A DNA stretch of 64,000 bases, from NCBI GenBank assembly GCA_001643675.2, contig LSRY02000017.1, positions 62,001 through 126,000 on the forward strand. The letters are read 5' to 3'. Below the pieces are notes generated by a model. It was given only the letters and a program-made list of their open reading frames with translations. It did not search any database and was not told the origin of the DNA. Position 1 is the first letter of the stretch. Each line of letters begins with the position of its first letter. A program made the translations under genes and the position numbers. Origin of the DNA: Monocercomonoides exilis. Its lineage: Eukaryota > Preaxostyla > Oxymonadida > Polymastigidae. Positions 33,201 to 43,861 of the stretch are shown here, piece by piece.

Positions 33201-36074
33201 CAAATTTCATTGCTTCTGAGCGTTTTTGTGGCCAACCGTATTTTCCTATTTCATATTATTTCGATAATTTAAAAGCATAAAAGCAATTGTTATTACAAAT
33301 ATTTTCTTTCTTCATCATCACATTTTTGGCAAATGTTATCACTTTTTGAGTTATCATTTCCGTTGTACGTCGTTACACCAATTGATTTTTCTGAATTGCT
33401 TTCAAACGTTTCATTGCTTTGATTGTCATTTTCAGTTATCCAACTTTTTTTCATATTTTGCAACATGATTCAGATCACCATTTTGCTGTTCTTACTGATG
33501 AATAGAAAAGATATCAATTTATAATATATTCTTGCTTGCGACGAGAATGAACAATTCAATCTACAGTATTTTCAATGACTTTCTAGTGGTTATGCAATCA
33601 ATGCAACTGCCAGAAAAACCAACAATCACAGATGGCGCATCATCAACTCAATATATATTGAAGCAAAACTGCTTTTTACCGAGGGGAATTGTTGCGTTTT
33701 CATTTCATTTTCTTGTTTTTCTTGTTTCTTGCTTTGCTTTTGTATTCAAGATGAAAAGTTGTTTCATGATATCTTATTTTGAACCTTTAAGTAATTTTTC
33801 ATCGTTTCAATCATCATTTTCAACAATACTTCGATAATTGTTTTCTTTCTCTGCAAATTTCGTATACATATTTTCTGTATGTAACAAGCATTGGCAAAAC
33901 CTTTCAGAACATTTTGTATTCACGATTAAAATGAGCAAAAACTGTTCAACATAGTCAATTATTTGAGAATGGGAAGATTGAATTTTCAAAATCAAAAAAT
34001 AAAAGAAGTATGCTTTTCAATTTTCTTTGTGAATTTTTTAATAAAAAATTTTGTTAATAAAATATGTCGAAACATTTATTTTTTCCAGCGTCATTATTTG
34101 AAAATTGGAAGTTATATTCGTAGAAACAACAATTCAAATAAAACTAATCAATTATTTAGAATAAGAAAATGAAGAGATTTGAGTAAGAAATTCGTAAATA
34201 ATCAAAATTCAAGTTTAAAATTGGTATGCTTACACGTTGACAATGGGAATAAATTTTGCGCTCAACAAACATTACAAAAAATAACATGACTTGATGTAAA
34301 GAAATACATGCAATCGAATATAAACAATAAAACAGTTGAGTTTTTGAATTTAAAACAATAAAAAAATTAGAAATGCAATAAAAATCACACAAAAACAGTC
34401 AAGACACTCGTAATGAAGAAAGTAACACTTACACAATTACCTAATTTCAACAGATAGATTTAGATTTCAATTTCACTTTGTAAGAAAAGAGGAAACATTT
34501 AGAAATTGAAAATAATTCACAAAAGTGAAAAAAGTTAAAGCAACAAAATTCAAACTTCATAAAATAGAATCACATCATCTCGATGCAGGTAATACTTGTA
34601 AAACAAAATTCATAAAAATGTTTGTTTGCAAAGAACAATAACAAGCTTTGGATTTCCCATTAATTTTTATAAAAAAAGCAGTGCGGAACACGCTAATTTA
34701 TGATTGATGTGCAATTTAAATGGAGCATATTTTCAAAAGTCCATTGTTGAGCTTAGAACATTCAGAAACGAGGATCTTCAAATGCCCATATTCGAATGAT
34801 TACTCTTCATCGTCACGAACCAAAGTTTGTCCAACAAGATTGAAATACTCAAACGATTTCCATATTTATGCCCATGAAGAGAAAATGGTGCGGGCGTTTG
34901 AAGCAGTCATTTTCATAAAGAAGACAATGCAGATATATAATTCAAATTTTTGACAAGAGGAATTATCATTTTGCGATATATTGGGCAATCTTTGCAAAAA
35001 AGATATCTGCTTTGATGTAATGCAGTTTCATTTGCATGCACATTAAATCTGACTTCTCAATTATGAAATCACCGCTTTTGAATCTCCACAAAGCATAAAT
35101 ATTTATCCTTTGTGAATTCATTTCCCAATAAAAGAAAATAAATGATTCCCTTTCTGTTGTTCTGAATAATTGCATTGCTTTATCCTTTCGAGAAGTTGCA
35201 TGCTGGAAAGTATCTTTGTGATATTTAGAATTCTCAGGTTGATTCGAAATATATGAAGGTGGATAATAATGCATTAATCTTTCAACTTTACCAGAATTTT
35301 CGCTTTTATGTTGTTAATACACATTTTAATTCGATCCACTTCAAATGTTGCGATAATATTATTGGCTACAATTAAGATTTTCCATGCTTTGGTGCAGTTG
35401 CTTGCATGATCATTGATCAAAAAATCACCAAAAAAAGCACTTCAATTAAATGGGTTAAATCACATTTTATCCCATAAAAGAAGAATGTAACAACATCGAT
35501 AATCATTTTCTTTGTAAATTTCCTTGTAATTTTTCCCCAAGTCAAGATTGTTGCAAAGATATTTCCGAGATAGAAAAAAGAGAAATTTTATTTTTTGAAA
35601 ACTTTGAATATCAAAGTCAAGTTAAAAAAAGCTAGACGTTTTTTGAAGGATAATAATTTATTAATGTGTGATACCTCAATTACATTGATGAATGTTTGAA
35701 TAGAAATGTGTGTTGGGCGTAAAAACTTTCTTAAGTTCCAAGAGCTTATATCAAAGACTAAAATGTTGAGTGCGCTTTCTTGATGAAATGTTTCTTAAAA
35801 ATTGGAAAATTTTAACATGGAAGGACTCGACTGTTTGAAGGAAAAACTTATGTTGATCAATATATACCCATTGAAAATTATTATTTTATCATCACATATT
35901 GGCCTTTTATTTGTGCGAATATGGATGTTATTGATGCAAAAGATACCTGCACACATTTACGAAGTTTCATTTTAAAAGGAAATCCGAATAATTTTTTTAA
36001 TTCGTAATTTGCGAACTGCATTTATTCATTAATTCATTCGCAAAGCGTAGTCAGCAACAACAGAAAGATCCATT
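30249..36074. other. Long AT-rich intergenic region
   Basis: About 5.8 kb without a convincing gene. The most gene-like piece is 30267-30390 (plus), a 41-residue frame (MSEGRNGKLKKDG...) of less AT-biased codons, followed in the same orientation by a 47-residue frame from 30418 (MKMLEAKEAIFLL...) with a hydrophobic end; together they could be a small spliced gene, but no join could be fixed. Other frames (31447-31647, 32278-32484, 33532-33837) are Phe/Asn-rich and look like chance. No tRNA or rRNA was found. Confidence 0.55.
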
Positions 36075-39000
36075 ATGTCGTTGAACCTCTCTGAGTTTAT
36101 TATAAAACGATTGGTTAATGTTGGAGTTCGAACTATATTTGGAGTGCCAGGTTTATACATGGAATTGCAACTTAAAACAATAATTTTTTCTTGATGTTTA
36201 GGTGATTTTGTGATGCATTTTATGGACAGAATTATAGCATCGCCAGATCTGACTTTTGTTCCATGTTGTAACGAGGTGATGAAATATTTTCTATATTTTG
36301 AAAGTGAATAGTAAAAATTCACATTTTTGAAAATATTTTTGATATGTGTAGCTAAATGCTTCTTATGCAGCGGATGCATATGCTCGAACATCTGTAAATG
36401 GAGTCGGCTGTTTATGTGTAACTACTGGAGTAGGTTCAATGAGCGCTCTTAATGGAGTGGCAATGTCCTATGCTGAACATGTACCTGTTGTTGTTATTTC
36501 TGGAACACCATTTATCCAAGATACAGAAAAAGCCAGATCAGGACGTATATTGCTTCACCACACCACAGGAACTGATACGTCAATGTCATGGGAAGCGTCT
36601 GTGTATTCAAATGTGACGTGCGATGTTGTTTCTTTATCCACATCTCCACTTGAAAATTGTCTTCATCTTGACTCTGCATTCCAGCGATGCGTCAGAGAAA
36701 GGCGTCCAATCTTTATCCAGATCCCAGTTGACCTGGCTGTAATGCCTCTTCCTGCTCCGATGGTCAACCCAGAGCGACTGCTGGATAGAAATTTCCGTCA
36801 AGAAGTGACAGAGATTGAGCGAACGGGAGGAAATGCAGATCAGCTGGAACAAGCTGTGCAGTGGATTGTGAAGCGCGTGATGGAGCGCGGAAACGGAGTC
36901 GGGAAGCAGGCAATGATCGGCGAGCAAGGGGGAGTGATGGCTGTGCTGGGAGTGGAGTTCCAGAGGTATTACGAGCCAGACGATGATGTACGTATTGACT
37001 TTGCAGAGCTTGTGCAGAAGGCAGAGATTCCGTTTGTGACTACGCCGATGGGGCGGTGTGTCCTGTCTGAGGAAAGCGGGCTGTTTGTGGGACCGTTCAA
37101 TGGAGAGAAAGATGACTGCTTCCACATTGGACAGGCAGTCTCCTCTGCTGGTGTTGTGCTGTCGCTGGGAGGGAAAATGATTGATGTGGATATGACGTCG
37201 CTGCAGAACAGCGAGAACTGGGTGTGGATAGGCGACAACATGGTGCAGTGTGCAGGAGAGGCGCTCTTCAAGGACGTGCCGATGAAGCGTGTGTTGAAGA
37301 GACTCAGCACCGTCCTGCCGCTGGTGATGAAGAAAGGAGGGAAGACGATGCCAGAGGGTGTTGGGGTGCATTCGAAGAGGGCGATTGAAAGAAGACTGGA
37401 GAAAGGAAGAGAGGAGAAGAAGAAAGTTGCAGCTGCTCCAGGAGATTATGAGAAAGTGATGGACGGAACAAATGCAATGGATGCTATGATGACAAGAGTG
37501 CCTGAAAAGTATGTTTTTTCTATTGCACTAGATTTTTTATTGGATAATCGAATTTTTTTAATGATTATTTTTATTTTTTCTCTTTCTTCATTCTTCAGCA
37601 CAATAGTTGTTTGCGATACAGGCGATGTGTACTTCCGCCTTGACGGCTATCGCTTGCCACGTGGCAGTCAGTTCGTGTCCAATGCATTTTACAAGTCAAT
37701 CGGCTATTCACTTCCAGCTGGTGTTGGTGTGACATTTGCTGAGAAGGATCGAGTGGCTCTTCTGAAAATGCCAAAGGACAAATGGTTTGTTGCCACATGT
37801 ACACAGGAGCATGAGCAACCACAGCAGAAAGATCAACAACAACAACAGCGATTGTCTGTTTCTCCATCTCCAGACACATCTGCCAATCCCTCTCCAATGA
37901 CAACAGCATCCCCATCCTCCACATCTTCTCCTTCATCTTCATTGCCATCTGACTCAGTCGCCCTTCTGCTTTCACAGAGCCCCGTGCCAGCGCCTGTGCT
38001 TGTGGTGACAGGAGACGGTGCGCTGCAGATGACAATACAGGAAATGTCGACGATGCTCCGCCATTCGTGCCAGATGTGTGTGTTCATCTGGAACAACAGA
38101 GAATATCTCATCGAAAAGGCGCTCCACAAAGAAGGGCTCATCTACAACGACCTGCACAGCTGGCGCTATGCCGAAGGAGGACGGTTCTTCTGCGCCACAG
38201 ACAGCGCCAATGAGCACACTCAGAGCAGCTCCAAGCAGATGAGCGAGAGCCAGGCAGAGCCATATGATGTGATTGAGACTGTTGACAAGAACGGAGAGAC
38301 GGCAAACTACTTCACACCCTCTGGCCACAAAGTCAGCTGGCAGGCGTCTCCTTCGTCGTCTGGGGAATTTGAGACACTGCATCTCCCTGCCCCGCGCTTC
38401 CTGCATCATCATCGGGCATTTCTGGATCATCTGCTCAAGCACCACCCACTGCACCCACCTTGCGATGCACTCAACTCTCCTGTTCTTTCAACAGGCAGTG
38501 CTTCATCATCATCAACTTCTTCTTCTTCTTCAAATTCCTCTGTTGCCTCTGATTCGAGCTCTGCGATTCGTCAGAAGCCACTCGTGCAGAGCTGCCGTGT
38601 GGAAGTGCTTGATGATCTTGAGCATGCTATTTCTGTGATCTTCGGGAAGAGAACAGAAAGTGCTGCCAATGTGCAGCTGAGAGGCCCATCCATCATCGAA
38701 GTGTCGCTGAGCAGTCACGACATGGATCCACGATTGGTTTGCCACTTTCTATTTAACTTGTCTTTTTTTTTTTTTACAATTCTTTTTGAATTTTTTTGTT
38801 CTTTCTTTCTTTCATTTTCATTTAAAATGTGCGCAAATAAAATAAATGTATATATTTGAATGCATTTTCCGTCCTAACAGAAAGAGTGGGGCAAAATGAT
38901 CCATTCGAAGATGGATCGGATGCAGCAGAACATTTGCGATCTTGTGATGAAGCGCAACGGTCTGATGTCGCTGGAGCAGAAGGACGAAGGCAGGACAGTT

Positions 39001-39192
39001 GTGGCAGAGCCGGGCGTGATAATCGACGAGGAGAAAATCAGAAGAGCACAAAAAGGGCAAAATGAACTCGGAGGGATGGTTGGATCGTCCACTGAAGTGC
39101 ATCCACCACATGAAAAGCCCACTGAAAGTCCTTCTCCTTCCAGAAAGCGCGATGCTGATGCTGAGGCTAAAGGAATCTTCTATCCATACTAA
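36075..39192 (+). CDS. Pyruvate/indolepyruvate-decarboxylase-type ThDP enzyme, expanded by Ser/Pro inserts (5 exons)
   Basis: Exons are 36075-36150, 36202-36275, 36352-37508, 37599-38736 and 38881-39192 (2757 nt, 918 residues; the family is ~560). Introns are 51, 76, 90 and 144 nt. The order of motifs is that of the non-oxidative 2-keto-acid decarboxylases: GVPGDF (catalytic Asp), CNELNASYAADAYAR (cofactor-activating Glu), LLHHTTG (the His-His pair), SIGYSLPAGVG, then the ThDP motif GDGALQMTIQE...NN and REYLIEKALH (the catalytic Glu after the ThDP motif). All five residues expected from yeast PDC are present, so an active decarboxylase is likely. It would turn pyruvate or an aryl-pyruvate into an aldehyde plus CO2 in the cytosol. 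Substrate cannot be decided. A ~65-residue Gln/Ser/Pro insert precedes GDG, another follows it, and a Lys/Glu-rich tail extends the C-terminus. The coding exons are notably GC-richer than the flanks. Confidence 0.88.
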
Positions 39193-39846
39193 TTCAAAGG
39201 TGGCTTGCATATTTGTGATTATATTCAGTATATTAGAGCAAGAAAACTTATCTTTTTTTTGTGCAATTTTCCGTTAGGTCATTTGAAATTCTGATGTTTC
39301 TTTTTATGTATCATTGTAACCTTTTGTTTGCATCCTTTTATTATTTCTCATTTTTGTTGCAAGACTGAAATATTATGTATCACCAATCAAAATTTTCAAT
39401 TTCATTCAAGAAACTCTAAATAAAAAAGCCAAAATGTTGTTTAAACAAGAAAACAAGAAAAAAAAACTGAACATTGGCAGCAAAATTCTTTCAAACTTTC
39501 ACAAGTTGTTGAAAGCAATGCTCCAATAAAAATATCTTTCTGAATTCTATGTAATCTTTTTTATTCAAAATTTTTATCTTTCAAAAAAAAGAAAAAACTT
39601 TTCATCTAATTTTTAGGGTAAAAAAATTATTTGAATGGAATCATTTATTAATCAGCAGCTACTTGCTCTTTTTCTTCATCATCGCTTTCAGTATCATTGC
39701 TTTGTCTGATTTCATCTCACTCTTTTTTGCATTGTGCTTCATCTAAGTTCAAAGTCATTTTCGCCAATGATACATATTTATAAATTTATAAATAAAAAGA
39801 AGATTACACAAAATATTTTACTACAAAATTAAGAAAAATTAAAAAA
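39193..39846. other. Convergent intergenic spacer
   Basis: About 650 nt between the 3' ends of the decarboxylase gene (plus) and the cofactor-E-like gene (minus). It is AT-rich, with aataaa-type strings (for example near 39418 and 39527) that could serve polyadenylation. No gene recognised. Confidence 0.65.
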
Positions 39847-41238
39847 TTAAATGCAAACACTTCCTGCTTTTGTCGAAAACTGCTTTTGTGACGATTCACC
39901 TTCAACAACTTTGATCACAGATGGAATAGCTGGATGCGTTTCTTCCATTGCATGAGATGCCTTCTCGTTCTTTTCTTCTTCTTCTTCTTCTTCTTTCTTT
40001 TTCTCTTCTAATGCGTCTTCCTTCGCATTTTCTGCTTTCTCTTTCGCCTCTTGCTTCAGCTCTGCTCTTCTCAGCATCGACTTCCGCTTTTCATAAGAGC
40101 TGATCTTTGAACCGTTCAAAACAGTAACTTTACTCAGCACAATAAACACAGCTACTCGTAACCGCCTTTCTCTCACCATTTCTTCTGTCTCTTCTGGCGG
40201 TGCCCAAAGTTTTGTTACATCATCTGGCACAGGCTGAGAAGAAGTCATTGAAGAGGATGATGCAAAGGGTGATGTAGAACAAGATGAGGATAAGGATGAA
40301 GATGAAGATGAAGATGGTACCGAGGAAGATGACGAAGTTCCAGATGAAAGTGTTAAGTGTGAAGGAGGATCACGAAGCATTATTGGATTATGAGAAATGC
40401 GAAGCTTTGAAAGGAGAGGAAGCTTATTCAATTCATATATTGATTCCCAATCATTGATTAAGTTATTGCTAATCCACAATTCTTCTAGTTGAGAGAAATA
40501 TTTATCTTCTGAAAATGTAAAAGTTGATGAAGTTGGAGTTGATGAATTCATAATCTTGTACGGTTCTTCTGGAAATCGAATTTGCGTTATTTTATTGCTT
40601 GTTAAAAAGAGTTGAGAGAGATGTGGCAGTGCGCTAAGTTTTAAGATTTCATTCCAATCAGATATTGAATTCTGATCAAGATACAATGATTTCAATTGTT
40701 TAAATCCTCCTGCTAGAATGTCCTTCTCTGCTATTTCAATAACATCTATTAAATTTGATGTCAACGTTAGACTCTCAAGATTGGGCATTGCTGATAAAGA
40801 TTGAATGTCTGTCCATTTTAGCGAGCAAGAGCACAGAGATAAATTTTTAAGATTTGACTTTGAGCCAAATTCAAGGGGAATAGGGGAATCAAATTTTATG
40901 TTACTAACAGTTAAGTCCTCCAATTTGTTCAATTGCTTAAGAATATCCTCGATAAAGTTCCAATTTATTCCTGAAACGCTAATGAGCGTTAATGATTTCA
41001 ACATAGGAAAATTTGAGTCCAGATCTCCTGTTTCCGTAAACTCTGCACTTTCAATGCTTGCAGTTGTCAATTTTTCGTGCATTTGCCATTTATTAATTTT
41101 ATCTTCACCAACAAATTCAATCTTTTTTGTCTTTTCTCCGGTCGTACAAACAAACAGTGTTTCCGGATTTGTTTCAGTGTCTTTCGTTCCATATTTCCTT
41201 AGTAAATGATCACACAAATTTTCAACCTTTGAATTCAT
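39847..41238 (-). CDS. Tubulin-folding cofactor E-like leucine-rich repeat protein, no CAP-Gly
   Basis: 463 residues, one exon, ATG preceded by an in-frame TAA. Near the start is the segment KKIEFVGEDKINKW, matching the link that follows CAP-Gly in cofactor E (EFVGFD-I-K). Six or more leucine-rich repeats follow (about residues 75-300), with cofactor-E-like units such as LPHLSQLFLTSNKITQIRFP and LPLLSKLRISHNPIM. The LRR cap contains VAVFIVLSKVTVLNGSKISSYEKR, as in TBCE where a serine-free version reads IA-I--L--LN-S-I---ER. TBCE strips GTP-tubulin from chaperone complexes after CCT. Missing here: the N-terminal CAP-Gly domain and the C-terminal ubiquitin-like domain, replaced by an E/K-rich coiled tail. 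TBCEL also lacks CAP-Gly but keeps a ubiquitin-like end. A serine insert interrupts the region after the last repeat. Confidence 0.8.
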   Translation of the reverse strand: MNSKVENLCDHLLRKYGTKDTETNPETLFVCTTGEKTKKIEFVGEDKINKWQMHEKLTTASIESAEFTETGDLDSNFPMLKSLTLISVSGINWNFIEDILKQLNKLEDLTVSNIKFDSPIPLEFGSKSNLKNLSLCSCSLKWTDIQSLSAMPNLESLTLTSNLIDVIEIAEKDILAGGFKQLKSLYLDQNSISDWNEILKLSALPHLSQLFLTSNKITQIRFPEEPYKIMNSSTPTSSTFTFSEDKYFSQLEELWISNNLINDWESIYELNKLPLLSKLRISHNPIMLRDPPSHLTLSSGTSSSSSVPSSSSSSSLSSSCSTSPFASSSSMTSSQPVPDDVTKLWAPPEETEEMVRERRLRVAVFIVLSKVTVLNGSKISSYEKRKSMLRRAELKQEAKEKAENAKEDALEEKKKEEEEEEEKNEKASHAMEETHPAIPSVIKVVEGESSQKQFSTKAGSVCI

Positions 41239-41428
41239 TTATTATCAAAAAAAATTGTATCCGTTGTTTTCAAAAAAACAAAGATTATTAAAAAATCAAA
41301 TAAAAATATATGGGTATGTATTTGGCTTTTTGAAAGCATTTTTCTTTGGAACAACTTCAACAAAATATTTCAGTAAAAATTTTGCAAAAATGTACCTTTT
41401 GAACAAACGTTTTTTTTCGACTGGATGA
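41239..41428. other. Short divergent spacer before the dynein fragment
   Basis: Only 190 nt separate the cofactor-E-like start codon from the open dynein frame, too little for the missing ~85% of a dynein gene. A perfect-looking intron-like stretch lies here (GTATGT at 41314 to TTTCAG ending 41373), and an in-frame ATG at 41390 is followed by an in-frame TGA at 41426, just before the dynein homology. Confidence 0.55.
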
Positions 41429-43861
41429 AGAAGGTTATTTGCCTTGATAAGATTGCATATTGGACTGGCATTTTTCCATGCTCTGGTGCAAGAAAGAAAG
41501 AAGTATGGTGCACTCGGCTGGAACATCCAATATGAGTTCAATGAAAGCGACTATGAGATATCCATCAGCCATCTTCGGCTGTATCTGACAACAGGCAGCA
41601 GTGGAGCCGGAAATGGCAACAGCGGGAGTGGGATTGGGGCAGGAAATGAGAAGGAAAAGGAAGGGGACATTCCGTGGAAAGCACTGAGATACATGACAGG
41701 AGTGGTGAACTATGGCGGGCGTGTGACTGATGAGTGGGACAAGCGAACGCTGATGGCGCTTCTGCGGCGGTTTTACGAAGAAAGCATTGTGATTCCAGGA
41801 AAGCCATATGATCTGGGTGCACCGCGTGTTGGGCAGACAACACTGACGCGGCAGGCTTCGTGTGTGGAACAAGAGCCTGCTGACAACTCAGCCTCTGCAG
41901 CTGTCCTTCCTCAGCACACTTCGCCACTGCCATCTCCAACCACATCACCATTGCCAATTCCAATGCCAATGCCACTTCAGATGCCGATGCTTTCACCTCA
42001 TGTCTCCGCAAACTCGATGGCATCCTCTTTGTCTGTGTCAAGTTCTGGCCAGCTGCCATCACTTGCAGCCATTGGGAGATCAAAGAGCTATGTGAGCACC
42101 GCTGGGTATGTGGCTGCATACAAAAGAAACAGATATCTTCTTCCGTCTGATCTGAAGACGCTTTCGCAGCTGCTTCAGTTTGTGGAACGCCTGCCATCCA
42201 CCGATGAGCCAGAGCTGTTTGGGATGCACAGCAATGCCGAGCAGGCCTTCCAACAGAGCGAAACAGAGCGGATGCTCCAGGCGTTGATAACAATGACACC
42301 ACGATCTGCCGCTGGCACCGAATGCCCCACTCTCTCTCCATCTCCGCTGTGCACTCTGCCTCAGTCACCGCTTGCTGTGTCTTCACCCTCATTCCGCAAT
42401 GCCACCCCAGTAACTGTTGGAACTCCACAGCAATCCTGCAAACGCGATGGAAAGGCGACTGAGGCAGCAGACAAAAGCAGATCGAAAGAGCATCTCCCTA
42501 TTTCACAGCAGAGATTATCAGTGAAGAGCCTCTCCACCAAACCATCTGATCGGTCACCATCTCCGAGCAATGCATCTAATTCCAGCGAGAAGGCACCCTT
42601 GAAAGCGATTGGGGAGCTGCTGAGGACAAAGAAGACAGCTGACGAGGAGGTGCTGGAGCTGGCGAAGGAAATCCTGCAGAAGCTGCCTCCGCTGCTGGAT
42701 CGGTCAGAGGCAGCAGAAGGGGTGCTGCCGCAGTTTGTGTGCGCAGGCGAGAAGGAAAGCACAAAGCGAGGCAGAACGGACGAAGCAGCAAAGAGAGAGC
42801 ACGAGCTGTCTGGTGCTGCACCAACAGGATCGTCTCAGCTGCGTTTGTGGAGTGGGAGCGAAGGGAAGGTTGGAGAAAGCGGACTCCACCCATCGACAGC
42901 AGCGAGTGTGAATTCGCTGTCGATTGTGCTGTCGCAGGAGATGGAACGATTCAACAGGCTGCTGCAGCTGATGGGCTCGACGTTGCGGGAGCTGGAGAAG
43001 GGGATTGCGGGGATGGTGGTGATGTCACAGCAGGTGGAGGAGGTGTACGATGCGATGCTGAAGCACACAGTGCCAGGGGTGTGGCGGGCAAGTGCGTATC
43101 CATCGCTGCTGAAGCTCGGAGCATGGGTGGACGATGTTATGCGGAGAGTTGCATTCTTCCGGTGCTGGCTGCGTGAAGGTGTGCCGAAGGTGTTCTGGCT
43201 GCCTGGCTTTTTCTATCCGCAGGGCTTTCTCACAGCTGTGCTGCAGACATATGCCAGGAAGCGCCGCGTAGCCATCGACACACTCCGCTTCCGCCACACG
43301 CCTCTTCTCTCGCCCGATGACAAGATATGCTCCGTCCAATCATCGTCTTTGTCATCGTCTTCTTCCTCGTCGTATGCAACCTCCTTTCCCTCTTCTTCAA
43401 CATCTGTGACGCTGCCATCATCGCTGTCTGTCTCATCTGCCATCTCCACATTCACCTCTCCACCCTCGGCTTACTCTTACAACATGCTGTCGCTGTCAGC
43501 AAGTGCCGCATCCTCTTCTGCGCTGGGCGCTCCTCCAGACGGTGTTCTCGTGTCAGGCCTGTTTGTTGAAGGAGCGCGGTGGGACTTTGCGACGATGCAG
43601 CTGGCAGAAGCACTGCCAGGGGAAATGTATGCAGCGATGCCTGTGATCCACTTTGTGCCTCAGAAGGACTACAGCCCCCCGCCAGCATGCTATGTTGCTC
43701 CACTCTACAAGACTGCCCAGCGCCAGGGGCAGCTGTCGACGACTGGGCAGTCCACCAACTTCATCACCACTGTTGTGCTCAGCACACTCCTCCCTGCCGA
43801 CCACTGGATCCTTCGCGGGGTGGCGCTGCTGTGTGAACCCAAAATGCTTTCTGACAGCTGA
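41429..43861 (+). CDS. Dynein heavy chain, C-terminal part only (AAA6 lid and C-terminal domain), axonemal type
   Basis: About 810 codons ending in TGA. The frame opens after a TGA at 41426 and homology is present from the start: LAFFHALVQERKKYGALGWN, then YEFNESDYEISI, ALRYMTGVVNYGGRVTDEWD (the AAA6 lid), then LPSTDEPELFGMHSNAE and, at the end, the C-terminal domain with VPKVFWLPGFFYPQGFLTAVLQ, VSGLFVEGARWD, MPVIHFVP and YVAPLYKT. A full heavy chain is over 4000 residues; AAA1-AAA5, stalk and tail are absent. Axonemal rather than cytoplasmic type is suggested by QERKKYGALGWN and the ---GLFVEGARWD end. Pro/Ser/Met-rich inserts occur at 41850-42100, 42290-42600 and 43330-43540. The first ATG in frame after the homology begins is near 41692, inside a conserved motif, so a normal translation start is lacking. 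Codon use is GC-rich. It is either the 3' half of a split (trans-spliced) gene or a 5'-truncated copy. Reading frame and motifs look intact. Confidence 0.85.
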   Translation, partial: RRLFALIRLHIGLAFFHALVQERKKYGALGWNIQYEFNESDYEISISHLRLYLTTGSSGAGNGNSGSGIGAGNEKEKEGDIPWKALRYMTGVVNYGGRVTDEWDKRTLMALLRRFYEESIVIPGKPYDLGAPRVGQTTLTRQASCVEQEPADNSASAAVLPQHTSPLPSPTTSPLPIPMPMPLQMPMLSPHVSANSMASSLSVSSSGQLPSLAAIGRSKSYVSTAGYVAAYKRNRYLLPSDLKTLSQLLQFVERLPSTDEPELFGMHSNAEQAFQQSETERMLQALITMTPRSAAGTECPTLSPSPLCTLPQSPLAVSSPSFRNATPVTVGTPQQSCKRDGKATEAADKSRSKEHLPISQQRLSVKSLSTKPSDRSPSPSNASNSSEKAPLKAIGELLRTKKTADEEVLELAKEILQKLPPLLDRSEAAEGVLPQFVCAGEKESTKRGRTDEAAKREHELSGAAPTGSSQLRLWSGSEGKVGESGLHPSTAASVNSLSIVLSQEMERFNRLLQLMGSTLRELEKGIAGMVVMSQQVEEVYDAMLKHTVPGVWRASAYPSLLKLGAWVDDVMRRVAFFRCWLREGVPKVFWLPGFFYPQGFLTAVLQTYARKRRVAIDTLRFRHTPLLSPDDKICSVQSSSLSSSSSSSYATSFPSSSTSVTLPSSLSVSSAISTFTSPPSAYSYNMLSLSASAASSSALGAPPDGVLVSGLFVEGARWDFATMQLAEALPGEMYAAMPVIHFVPQKDYSPPPACYVAPLYKTAQRQGQLSTTGQSTNFITTVVLSTLLPADHWILRGVALLCEPKMLSDS

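Noticed and set aside
36029-36391. Minus-strand frame over the decarboxylase 5' exons
   Set aside because: The plus strand carries conserved catalytic motifs in three spliced exons here, so the minus frame is a shadow.
36075-39192. Oxalyl-CoA decarboxylase, 2-hydroxyacyl-CoA lyase or acetolactate synthase
   Set aside because: The GDF, LHHTTG and IEKALH motifs with the tandem His pair are those of the pyruvate/indolepyruvate decarboxylase branch.
41314-41373. Intron GTATGT...TTTCAG feeding a 5' exon into the dynein frame
   Set aside because: It looks like a good intron, but joining any ATG upstream leads to a stop before the dynein homology, and the phase does not fit the available acceptors.
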